Both the position numbers and the translations under genes were made by a program. The notes under the pieces were generated by a model, which was not told where the DNA came from, made no database searches, and was given only the letters and a program-made list of their open reading frames with translations. From contig NZ_NNBL01000027.1 of NCBI RefSeq assembly GCF_002803065.1, forward strand, positions 43,550 through 107,549: DNA of 64,000 bases, in the 5' to 3' direction. Positions 17,570 to 24,733 of the stretch are shown piece by piece. The stretch is from Streptomyces sp. CB01635 (GTDB lineage Bacteria > Actinomycetota > Actinomycetes > Streptomycetales > Streptomycetaceae). Numbering within the stretch: position 1 is the stretch's first letter; every line of letters begins with the position of its first letter.

Positions 17570-17578
17570 CATACGGAA

Positions 17579-17594
17579 CTAAGCGCTCGCTCAC
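17579..17594. promoter_or_regulatory. Putative TetR operator (autoregulatory)
   Basis: CTAAGCGCTCGCTCAC; on the minus strand TGAGC-N4-GCTTA, an inverted repeat with one mismatch. It differs at only two of 16 positions from 18805-18820, in front of the MaoC-like gene. It lies 50 bases before the TetR start at 17644. Confidence 0.65.
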
Positions 17595-17643
17595 CTCTAG
17601 GGGTATGGTGTTCGTCCTGTCCACGGGAGGATGTGAGCAAGCG

Positions 17644-18282
17644 ATGAGCGCGGAGCGGCACGGCCAGAACGAGGCTGCCACGGACGACATGTCCTGGGCC
17701 GAGGTCACCCCGGACGCGGCCAGGCGGCTGCTGATCGCCGCCGTCGAGGCGTTCGCGGAGCGCGGCTACCACGCGACCACCACCAGGGACATCGCGAGCC
17801 GGGCCGGCATGAGCCCGGCCGCGCTCTACATCCACTACCGGACCAAGGAGGACCTGCTCCTCCGCATCAGCCGCATCGGCCACGAGAAGGCCCTGGAGAT
17901 CCTCAAGGACGCGGCCGCCGAGGAGGGCACCGCTTCCGAGCGGCTCTCCGAGGCCGTACGGTCCTTCGTCCGCTGGCATGCGGCACGCCATCTGACGGCG
18001 CGCGTCGTGCAGTACGAGCTGGACTCGCTCGGCGAGGAGCACCGGCCCGAGATCGTGGCCCTGCGCCGCGAGAGCGACGCGACCGTGCGCGAGATCATCA
18101 ACGACGGTGTGAAGGCGGGGGAGTTCGACGTCCCGGACGTCCCGGGCACCACGCTGGCCGTGCTGTCGCTCTGCATCGACGTGGCGCGCTGGTTCAACAC
18201 GGAGGGCCGCCGGACGCCCGACGAGGTCGGCGCGCTGTACGCCGACCTCGTCCTGCGGATGGTGGGGGTCCGGGTTCCCTGA
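17644..18282 (+). CDS. TetR/AcrR-family repressor, FadR-like
   Basis: A 212-residue regulator with an N-terminal helix-turn-helix (RRLLIAAVEAFAERGYHATTTRDIASRAGMSPAALYIHYRTKEDLL, read in segments, residues about 22-67) and a ligand-binding C-terminal domain. A longer frame runs upstream to 17605, but MSAERHG at 17644 is preceded by GGGAGG 14-19 bases upstream and fits family length. The operator-like sequence before it recurs before the convergent MaoC-like hydratase gene, so I infer joint repression of both. Regulators of this subgroup commonly sense acyl-CoA thioesters; the ligand here is not established. Confidence 0.85.
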   Translation: MSAERHGQNEAATDDMSWAEVTPDAARRLLIAAVEAFAERGYHATTTRDIASRAGMSPAALYIHYRTKEDLLLRISRIGHEKALEILKDAAAEEGTASERLSEAVRSFVRWHAARHLTARVVQYELDSLGEEHRPEIVALRRESDATVREIINDGVKAGEFDVPDVPGTTLAVLSLCIDVARWFNTEGRRTPDEVGALYADLVLRMVGVRVP

Positions 18283-18294
18283 CCCCGGCGGAGC

Positions 18295-18756
18295 TCAGAG
18301 GTAGTAGCGGGACACCGACTCGGCGACACACACCGGCTTGTCGCCGCCGTCGCGCTCCACGGTGAAGGCGACCGAGACCTGGACGCCGCCGGGCACGTCG
18401 TCGACGCCGGTGATCTTCGCGGTGGCGCGCAGCCGGGAGCCGACCGGCACGGGGGCGGGGAAGCGGACCTTGTTCGTCCCGTAGTTCACGCCCATCTTCA
18501 TGCCGTCGACCCGGATCAGCTGCGGCCCGAAGAGGGGGAGCAGCGACAGGGTCAGATAGCCGTGCGCGATCGTGGTGCCGAACGGCCCCTCCTTGGCGCG
18601 CTCGGGGTCGACGTGGATCCACTGGTGGTCACCCGTGGCGTCCGCGAACTGGTCGATCCGCTTCTGCTCGATCTCGACCCAGTCGCTGTACCCCAGCTGC
18701 TCGCCCACCGCCGCGCGCAGCTCGTCGACCGTCGCAAAAACCCTCGGCTCTGCCAT
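18295..18756 (-). CDS. MaoC-like (R)-specific enoyl-CoA hydratase/dehydratase
   Basis: A 153-residue hot-dog fold protein. The hydratase-2 motif is complete: FADATGDHQWIHVD near 42-55, with the catalytic Asp/His pair, then GPFGTTIAHGYLTLSL near 62-77. It would add water to trans-2-enoyl-CoA to give (R)-3-hydroxyacyl-CoA. GGGAGG eight bases upstream of the ATG at 18756 decides the start over an ATG at 18771. A palindrome identical at 14 of 16 positions to that of the neighbouring TetR gene lies at 18805-18820. It could act after the acyl-CoA dehydrogenase at 15977. Confidence 0.88.
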   Translation of the reverse strand: MAEPRVFATVDELRAAVGEQLGYSDWVEIEQKRIDQFADATGDHQWIHVDPERAKEGPFGTTIAHGYLTLSLLPLFGPQLIRVDGMKMGVNYGTNKVRFPAPVPVGSRLRATAKITGVDDVPGGVQVSVAFTVERDGGDKPVCVAESVSRYYL

Positions 18757-18804
18757 GTCCTGGCCTCCCATGTATGCACCATGTGCGGATCTCTAAGGCA
18801 ATGT

Positions 18805-18820
18805 CTAAGCGCTTGCTCAG
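18805..18820. promoter_or_regulatory. Putative TetR operator upstream of MaoC-like hydratase
   Basis: CTAAGCGCTTGCTCAG, near-identical to 17579-17594; on the minus strand TGAGC-N4-GCTTA. It lies about 50 bases before the ATG at 18756. Confidence 0.65.
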
Positions 18821-18880
18821 CATGCTAGGGCGGGCGACCTCTGTCAACGATGTCAGGGTCCGCCCAGTAGGCTCGGCACA

Positions 18881-19348
18881 GTGCCCCAGATTCCAGTGAA
18901 GATCCACGAACTCGCCGTCGGTCAGCTGTCGGCGCGCAGCGGAGCCGCCGTCTCGGCCCTGCACTTCTACGAGGCCAAGGGCCTGATCAGCAGCCGCCGC
19001 ACGACGGGCAATCAGCGCCGCTACCAGCGCGACACCCTGCGCCGAGTCGCGTTCATCCGCGCCGCGCAGCGCGTCGGCATCCCGCTCGCCACGATCCGTG
19101 ACGCGCTGTCCGAGCTGCCCGAGGGGCGCACCCCGACCCGCGAGGACTGGGCGCACCTCTCCGAGGCCTGGCGCTCCGAACTGGACCAGCGCATCACCCA
19201 GCTGGGGCGGCTGCGCGACCATCTGACCGACTGCATCGGCTGCGGCTGTCTGTCCCTGGAGAACTGTGTGCTCTCCAACCCGGACGACGTGTTCGGCGAG
19301 CGCCTCACCGGCTCCCGCCTGATGAGGGAGAACCGGGAAGGCGCCTGA
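18881..19348 (+). CDS. soxR: Redox-sensing MerR-family regulator SoxR
   Basis: A 155-residue MerR-family protein. The N-terminal winged helix (GQLSARSGAAVSALHFYEAKGLISSRRT, residues about 14-41) is followed by a dimerisation helix and the [2Fe-2S] motif CIGCGCLSLENC with Cys118, Cys121, Cys123 and Cys129. Actinomycete SoxR senses redox-active natural products and activates exporters and oxidoreductases, not a soxS gene. The C-terminal tail beyond the cluster (NPDDVFGERLTGSRLM) is typical of the streptomycete form. The start is a GTG. A -10-like TAGGCT at 18868-18873 lies so close that the message may be leaderless. No SoxR-target gene is obvious next to it. Confidence 0.95.
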   Translation: MPQIPVKIHELAVGQLSARSGAAVSALHFYEAKGLISSRRTTGNQRRYQRDTLRRVAFIRAAQRVGIPLATIRDALSELPEGRTPTREDWAHLSEAWRSELDQRITQLGRLRDHLTDCIGCGCLSLENCVLSNPDDVFGERLTGSRLMRENREGA

Positions 19349-19359
19349 GGGGCCGCCGC

Positions 19360-20022
19360 TCAGCGGGGCGCGGAGACCAGCCCCGACTCGTAGGCGATGA
19401 TGACGAGTTGGACCCGGTCCCGGGCGCCCAGTTTGGTGAACAGGCGCGCCACGTGCGACTTGGTCGTGGCCACGGTGATGTAGAGCTCGTCCGCGATCTC
19501 GCTGTTCGACCGGCCGAGCCCCACCAGTGTCAGGACCTCGCGCTCCCGCTCGGTGATGCCCTCGACCGGGCGCGACGCGCGGGCGGGCGACGGCTCGGGG
19601 CGCCGCACGAAGTCCGCGATGAGGCGGCGCGTGATGCCCGGCGCGATCAGCGCGTCCCCGGCTGCGACGACCCGGATCGCGGCGAGGATGTCGTCGAGCG
19701 CCATGTCCTTGACCGCGAAACCGCTCGCGCCGGCGCGCAGCGCGCCGTAGACGTGGTCGTCCTCGTCGAAGGTGGTCAGGACGAGCACACGGGTCGCCCC
19801 CGCGCCCGACGTGACCAGGTTCGTGGCCTCGATCCCGTTCATGCCCGGCATCCGGATGTCCATCACGATCACATCGGGGCTGACCTCCTTCGCCAGCCGG
19901 ACCGCCTCCTCGCCGTTCGCGGCCTCCCCGACGACCTCCAGGTCGGGGGTGTCGGCGATGAGGACGCGCAGCCCGGAGCGTACGAGCGGCTGGTCGTCGG
20001 CGAGCACCACGCGCACGGTCAT
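19360..20022 (-). CDS. NarL/LuxR-family two-component response regulator
   Basis: A 220-residue regulator with an N-terminal receiver domain (VVLADDQPLVRSGL, phosphoacceptor Asp near 54 in VIVMDIRMPG, Lys in GFAVKDM) and a C-terminal LuxR helix-turn-helix (ITEREREVLTLVGLGRSNSEIADELYITVATTKSHVARLFTKL, read in segments). Its ATG overlaps the kinase stop by four bases (ATGA), so it is the second gene of a kinase-regulator operon. The divergent ABC transporter 1.3 kb away is the likely target. Confidence 0.95.
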   Translation of the reverse strand: MTVRVVLADDQPLVRSGLRVLIADTPDLEVVGEAANGEEAVRLAKEVSPDVIVMDIRMPGMNGIEATNLVTSGAGATRVLVLTTFDEDDHVYGALRAGASGFAVKDMALDDILAAIRVVAAGDALIAPGITRRLIADFVRRPEPSPARASRPVEGITEREREVLTLVGLGRSNSEIADELYITVATTKSHVARLFTKLGARDRVQLVIIAYESGLVSAPR

Positions 20023-21272
20023 CGGGCATCCGCCCCCGCCGCGCTGGTGCCGTCCGTCGGTGTGGCCACCGGCTCCGGAAGCGGCAGCCGTGCCGCCACC
20101 CGGAATCCGCCCTCCGGCCGCGGCCCCGCGCTGAACTCTCCGTGCAGCAGCGCCACCCGCTCCCGCATCCCGGTGATCCCGAACCCCACGCCCGTCCCCG
20201 CGCCCTGCATCCCACGCCCCTCGTCGACGACCTCCACGGACAGCCCATCCTCTCCGAACCCGACGCTCACCCGGCACCACCCGGCACCCGAGTGCCGCAC
20301 CACGTTCGTCAGCGCCTCCTGCACGATCCGGTACACCGACAGGTCGATGTCGGGCGGCAGTTGACGCCGCCGCCCGCTCCACCGCAGGTCGACCTCGACG
20401 CCCGCGTCCGCGGTCGTGGTCGCGAGGCGCTCCAGGTCACCGAGGCCCGGCGTGGGTCCGTACGGCGCCGCCCCCGACTCCGCCGAAGGACCCGACCTGC
20501 GCAGTGCGACGAGCGTGCGCCGCAGCCCCGACAGGGTCTCCCTGCTCGTGGCCTCGATGGCGCTCAGGGCGGCCCGCGCCTCCAGCGGCTGCGTCTCGAT
20601 GACCCGGCTGCCGACTCCGGCCTGGATCGCGATGATGCCGATGCTGTGCGCGACCTGGTCGTGCAACTCACGGGCGATCCGCAGTCGTTCGGCCGTGATC
20701 GCCTCGGCGACCTCGTGCGACCGGAGCTCATTCGCGTACCGGCGGCGCTCGCTGCCGAGGAGGCCCACGACGCAGGTGGTCACCAGCGCCAGGAGGGCGA
20801 TCGTCCCGATCACGAGGAGGTCGGGGCCGTGCGTGAAGCCGAGGATCGTCAGGCACTGCGTGAGGAACGTGAGGCAGACGGCGACCACCGACGCCCGCAG
20901 GGTGCGGGTCGCGACGACGTACCCGAGCAGGATGTCGACCGCGACGAACGGCACGAACCACACAGGGCCGTGGTACTTGGCCACCGGCGGCAGGAGGGCG
21001 GTGACGAGCAGCGTCATGACCAGGGCCGCCATGGGCCTGCGCCGGATCATGCCGACGAGCAGGACCGCGGCGAGAGCCGAGCCGCAGGCCGGGAGGATGC
21101 CGGGCGCCCACGGGTCGGCGCTGACCGCGGGGAGCAGCGCCATGAACGGGTACAGGACCGCGCCGATCCAGGTGAGGACCGTACGGTGCGTCCCGTAGGC
21201 GCGTTGGGGCGGCGGGGGTGTCGAGGTGGCGTCCACACCAGGGATCGTAGGTGCGCCGTCCGCTCCCGGCAT
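20019..21272 (-). CDS. Membrane sensor histidine kinase (HisKA_3 type)
   Basis: About 417 residues. The N-terminal half has four to five transmembrane helices (about 35-160). A HisKA_3 dimerisation domain follows with the phosphoacceptor His near 200 in LRIARELHDQVAHSIG, then a HATPase_c domain (N box QEALTNVVRHSG, G box DEGRGM, second G box GITGMRERV). This is the NarX/DesK-like class paired with LuxR-type regulators. The start is uncertain: ATG at 21272 or GTG at 21236, neither with a good ribosome site. The gene is divergent from the ABC ATPase (start 21370), an arrangement common in membrane-stress or drug-response modules. The periplasmic loops are short, suggesting sensing within the membrane. 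Confidence 0.9.
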   Translation of the reverse strand: MPGADGAPTIPGVDATSTPPPPQRAYGTHRTVLTWIGAVLYPFMALLPAVSADPWAPGILPACGSALAAVLLVGMIRRRPMAALVMTLLVTALLPPVAKYHGPVWFVPFVAVDILLGYVVATRTLRASVVAVCLTFLTQCLTILGFTHGPDLLVIGTIALLALVTTCVVGLLGSERRRYANELRSHEVAEAITAERLRIARELHDQVAHSIGIIAIQAGVGSRVIETQPLEARAALSAIEATSRETLSGLRRTLVALRRSGPSAESGAAPYGPTPGLGDLERLATTTADAGVEVDLRWSGRRRQLPPDIDLSVYRIVQEALTNVVRHSGAGWCRVSVGFGEDGLSVEVVDEGRGMQGAGTGVGFGITGMRERVALLHGEFSAGPRPEGGFRVAARLPLPEPVATPTDGTSAAGADAR

Positions 21273-21369
21273 GAGCCCACGGGCTGCGTCCCACGGGTGC
21301 ATGCCGCCCCCGGGGAGGCCGCCGACGGGCCGATGCACGCCCCTCACCCGCACCGGCACCGTTGCCCTC

Positions 21370-22308
21370 GTGATCGAAGTCAGCGAACTCACCAAGCGGT
21401 ACGGCGACAAGACCGCCGTCGACCACCTCTCCTTCACCGTGCGGCCGGGACAGGTCACCGGCTTCCTCGGCCCCAACGGCGCGGGCAAGACGACCACCAT
21501 GCGGATGGTCCTCGGCCTGGACGCGCCCACCGCCGGCACCTCCACCGTCGGCGGCGTCCCCTTCCGCACCCACCCGCGCGGCCTGCGCCACGTCGGCGCG
21601 CTGCTCGACGCGCAGCAGGTCCACGGCGGGCGCAGCGCCACCGCGCACCTGGGCGCCCTGGCCCGCAGCAACCGCATCCCGGTGAGCCGCGTGGCCGAGG
21701 TGCTCGCCGAGGTGGGCCTGACCGAGGCGGCCGGGCGCCGCATCGGCGGGTTCTCGCTCGGCATGAAACAGCGGCTCGGCATCGCGGCGGCGCTGCTCGG
21801 CGACCCTCCTGTCCTGATGTTCGACGAGCCGATCAACGGCATGGACCCGGAGGGCGTGCTCTGGGTACGCGGCCTCTTCCGCCACCTGGCCGCCGAGGGA
21901 CGCACCGTCTTCCTCTCCAGTCACCTCATGACGGAGATGGAGAGCACCGCGGACCAGCTCGTCGTGATCGGACAGGGCCGCCTCATCGCCGCCGAGTCCG
22001 TACGGGAGTTCGCTGCCCGCAGCACCCGCTTCAGCGTGCTGGTCGCGACGCCGCAGGCCGGCGAGCTGACGGCCGTCCTCACGGCGGCCGGCGCGTCCGT
22101 CGCGCCGCACGGCCCGCCGGACGCGGCCAGGATCGCCGTGACCGGGCTGCCCGCCGAGCGCATCGGAGCGCTCGCCTTCGAGCACCGGATCATGCTGCAC
22201 GAGCTGACCAACCGGACGGCCTCGCTGGAGGAGGCGTTCATGGAACTCACCGCCGGCAGCGTCGAGTACCTGTCAGGAAACGCGGGAAAGGCGGGTCAGC
22301 CCCGATGA
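21370..22308 (+). CDS. ABC transporter ATP-binding protein (drug/peptide exporter type)
   Basis: A 312-residue ATPase with Walker A GPNGAGKTTT near 40, Q-loop region, signature FSLGMKQRLG near 130, Walker B VLMFDEPINGMDPEG near 152 and the switch His in LSSHLMTEM. The C-terminal 80 residues are the extension seen in CcmA/BcrA-like ATPases of two-gene exporters. The GTG at 21370 is the only start that places the beta-strand IEVSELTKRYG at the N-terminus. It overlaps the permease start by four bases. Together with the divergent two-component system it probably forms an inducible efflux or lipid-stress response unit. Confidence 0.93.
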   Translation: MIEVSELTKRYGDKTAVDHLSFTVRPGQVTGFLGPNGAGKTTTMRMVLGLDAPTAGTSTVGGVPFRTHPRGLRHVGALLDAQQVHGGRSATAHLGALARSNRIPVSRVAEVLAEVGLTEAAGRRIGGFSLGMKQRLGIAAALLGDPPVLMFDEPINGMDPEGVLWVRGLFRHLAAEGRTVFLSSHLMTEMESTADQLVVIGQGRLIAAESVREFAARSTRFSVLVATPQAGELTAVLTAAGASVAPHGPPDAARIAVTGLPAERIGALAFEHRIMLHELTNRTASLEEAFMELTAGSVEYLSGNAGKAGQPR

Positions 22309-23159
22309 CGAGCACGACGCCCCGCACCACCACCCCCACGATCGCAGCCGCAGTGGACGAACTGCCCGCCCGCTTCCTCGACCTCGTCGCCGCCGAGTGG
22401 ATCAAGGTGCGGTCGCTGCGCTCCACACCCTGGGTGACCGTCCTCGTCACGCTGGTCGTGACCGGCGTCGCCGCGGCCCGCGCCCTCGCCGACTACAACA
22501 ACTTCCCGTCCTACGACGCCCTCACGCAGCGGGAACACTCCTTCTCGCTGGGCGACTCCTTTCCCGCGGAGGCGTATCTGACGCTGATGCTCGCCGCCGT
22601 GTCGGTCGGCGCCATCGCCGCGGTCAGCGAGTACGGCAGCGGCCTCATCCGCACCACGACGGTGGCCGTCCCCGCGCGCGGCGCCGTGGTCCTGGCCAAG
22701 GCCGTCGTGCAGGCCGTCCTGTGGACCGTGGTCGGGTCGGTCGTCGCCCTGTGCTCGTTCTCCGTCGCCCAGGCCATCCTGAGCGGGCGGGACGCTGCGA
22801 TCTCCCTCGGCGACCCCAACGCGCTGCGGGCCCTGGCCGCGTCGGCGCTGCTCGCCCCGGTGTGCGCGCTGGTCGGCCTCGGCCTCGGCGTCCTGATCCG
22901 GCACAGCGCCACCACCATGGTCGCGGGCACCTTCGTCCTGCTCCTGCTGCCGGTGTTCTTCTCGTCCCGCAAGCCGCTGTCCGTCGCCTTCGCCAACGCG
23001 ATGGTGCGCAACGCGTGGCAGCGTCTGGCCCAGATCTACGGAACGCCGGCCGAGGCGTACAACGGGGCCACGGTCGGCGGGAGTTGGACCGTGTACGTGC
23101 TGTGGCCGCTGGTCGCGCTCGCCCTGGCGCTGGTCGTCGTACGGCGCCGGGACGTGTGA
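22305..23159 (+). CDS. ABC transporter permease (ABC-2 type)
   Basis: A 284-residue integral membrane protein with six predicted helices. The N-terminal cytosolic segment AAEWIKVRSLRSTPWV is the usual amphipathic start of ABC-2 permeases. A large extracellular loop follows helix 1 (YNNFPSYDALTQREHSFSLG). The ATG at 22305 overlaps the ATPase TGA as ATGA, so the two subunits are made together. Substrate unknown. Confidence 0.9.
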   Translation: MTSTTPRTTTPTIAAAVDELPARFLDLVAAEWIKVRSLRSTPWVTVLVTLVVTGVAAARALADYNNFPSYDALTQREHSFSLGDSFPAEAYLTLMLAAVSVGAIAAVSEYGSGLIRTTTVAVPARGAVVLAKAVVQAVLWTVVGSVVALCSFSVAQAILSGRDAAISLGDPNALRALAASALLAPVCALVGLGLGVLIRHSATTMVAGTFVLLLLPVFFSSRKPLSVAFANAMVRNAWQRLAQIYGTPAEAYNGATVGGSWTVYVLWPLVALALALVVVRRRDV

Positions 23160-23283
23160 CAGCGTGCACCCGCACCCGCACCCGGAACCGGCCGTCCAGG
23201 TGTCTTCACGCGCGGGGGAGTTGGGGATGAATGAGGACATGAAGACATGACGGCACGACGGATCACGGGGACGGGGAGACGCG

Positions 23284-23796
23284 ATGGGACTCGCCATCTG
23301 CTCGCTGAAGTACGAGGCCGCACGCTCGGGCCCGCAGAAGATCACCTATGACCGCGACGGCTACCACCTCGTCCGCTTCCCCTACGCGGCGGGCGAGGAG
23401 TCGTACGACCCGTGGAAGATGCACGACCCGCCGAAGGGGTCCAAGTACCCGGACACCCACTCGGGTCTGATCCGGCCGAGTCACGACGGATGGGGCACCC
23501 TGTCCGCGCTGGTCTTCTGGGAGCCGGACTCCGGACCGCGCGAGTTCAGGGCGCGCTTCGTGCGCGACCCGCTCGCAGCTTCGACCGGCTACGACTCGAC
23601 CGCCACGACGGACTCCGCGCCGACCGGCGGCGGTCAGTACCGGTCGTACACCTGGCAGATGTTCGTGCACCCGGGAACCTCGCTCGGCCTGAAGATCTCG
23701 GTGCGCGGCGCGGGTGACGCGCTGATCCGTACGCCGCTGGTCCTCGCCGAGTTCAAGCTGGCCGTCCAGACGGACGTGATCACACCGAGCGGCTGA
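23284..23796 (+). CDS. Uncharacterised 170-residue protein
   Basis: I do not recognise this protein. It has no signal peptide, no transmembrane segment and no enzymatic motif. It is rich in Tyr, Trp, Pro and Gly, with beta-strand-like stretches (YHLVRFPYAAG, FRARFVRDPL, YRSYTWQMFVHPGTSLGLKISVRG), suggesting a beta-sandwich. The CDS starts at ATG 23284 with GGGGA 7-11 bases upstream, about 125 bases after the permease. A bidirectional hairpin follows. Codon positions are strongly GC-biased at the third base, so it is a real gene. Confidence 0.7.
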   Translation: MGLAICSLKYEAARSGPQKITYDRDGYHLVRFPYAAGEESYDPWKMHDPPKGSKYPDTHSGLIRPSHDGWGTLSALVFWEPDSGPREFRARFVRDPLAASTGYDSTATTDSAPTGGGQYRSYTWQMFVHPGTSLGLKISVRGAGDALIRTPLVLAEFKLAVQTDVITPSG

Positions 23797-23811
23797 GACA
23801 GGTGCGTGGAC

Positions 23812-23841
23812 CGGGGGTGCGGCTCATGGGCGGCACCCCCG
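23812..23841. terminator. Bidirectional terminator hairpin
   Basis: Nine-bp perfect arms (23812-23820 and 23833-23841) with a 12-base loop lie between two convergent genes. Confidence 0.65.
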
Positions 23842-23873
23842 TGCTCACACAGTCGTGCTCGTGCCGATGCGCT

Positions 23874-24476
23874 CTACGCCGAGACAAGGACCCGCGCCCG
23901 CCAGGCTCCGGCCAGGGACGCGGGGGTGAGGACGGGGCGCGGCACCACGATGCCGCAGTGGGTGCAGACCGGTCCTGACGACGGTTCGTGCGCCAGGTCG
24001 TGCTTCCAGAGGAGTGCCGTGCCGGTGCAGACGGGACAGGCCGTGCCGGGCTCGCGCTCCAGGGCCGCGATCAGCCGGTTCAGGACTTCCGCGAGGGGTT
24101 CGGAGGGGTGGACCATCGGGTCGTCGCACCAGGCGACGCCGAAGCCGCCCCAGGTCAGCCGGTGCCAGTCGTCGACCGTGCCCGGCCTGCGCAGCCCGTC
24201 GTGCTTCTCCTTGCGGCGGCGCTCCGCGAACTGCGTCTCGTACGCGAGCCAGACCGCCCGCGCCTCCTCGAGCTCGTCGAGCGCGGCCGTCAGCCGCGCC
24301 GGCTCGGGGGAGCGGTCCTCGGGGTCGAACCCGGCCCGCGAGCACAGGTGGTCCCAGGTCGCTCGGTGCCCGTAAGGGGCAAACCGCTCCAGGCACTTGC
24401 GCAGCGAGTACCGCCGCAGTGCCAGATCATTGCGCGGGTCGCGCGTTTGTCTCGCCAGGCTCCGGAATCCGGCCAT
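23874..24476 (-). CDS. Uncharacterised protein with C-terminal zinc-ribbon-like motif
   Basis: A 200-residue soluble protein that I do not recognise. The N-terminal two thirds are charged and helical, with many Arg/Glu and aromatic residues (VDDWHRLTWGGFGVAWCDDP). The C-terminal region has CPVC near 146 and CTHC near 171, a four-Cys pattern of zinc-ribbon type. This could bind nucleic acid or protein, but nothing shows which. It has its own promoter region facing the penicillin-acylase-like gene. Confidence 0.65.
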   Translation of the reverse strand: MAGFRSLARQTRDPRNDLALRRYSLRKCLERFAPYGHRATWDHLCSRAGFDPEDRSPEPARLTAALDELEEARAVWLAYETQFAERRRKEKHDGLRRPGTVDDWHRLTWGGFGVAWCDDPMVHPSEPLAEVLNRLIAALEREPGTACPVCTGTALLWKHDLAHEPSSGPVCTHCGIVVPRPVLTPASLAGAWRARVLVSA

Positions 24477-24733
24477 CGCCCTGCACCTCCGTCACACGTA
24501 CATGTACTTCGGCGTCGTCGTCGAACGGACGTCGCCGAATAGACGTATCGACACTCGATTCGGATCCATGCCGGTCCATCCGATTTCCGATGGACTCCGT
24601 CAGCGGTACCTCCTGGGGCCGGTAGGTCCCAGAGGGTCTCGTGTGGCGATTCCGAAAAAGTGACGCATGTTCATCTTCAGCCGGTGGCCTACCGCCGGTA
24701 ACCTCCGGCGCACCATCGTCGGGAGGATCAGGC
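24477..24733. other. Divergent intergenic region with several palindromes
   Basis: 257 bases between divergent genes, with lower GC than the coding DNA. It contains GTACATGTAC at 24498-24507, a 7-bp inverted repeat GTCCATC/GATGGAC at 24574-24595 and TACCGCCGGTA at 24690-24700. GGGAGGA at 24721 is the ribosome site of the downstream gene. Any of the palindromes could be an operator; I see no close copy elsewhere in the window. Confidence 0.4.

Noticed and set aside
15953..17572. Very long open frame on the minus strand across the acyl-CoA dehydrogenase
   Set aside because: It mirrors a clear enzyme gene on the other strand, has no recognisable domain, and arises from the strong third-position GC bias.
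17605..17643. Upstream ATG of the second TetR gene
   Set aside because: It adds 13 residues with no family match and would leave little leader between operator and start; MSAERHG is better placed.
21273..21905. N-terminal extension of the histidine kinase
   Set aside because: It lies antisense to the ABC ATPase gene and looks like shadow sequence; the kinase helices begin after 21272.
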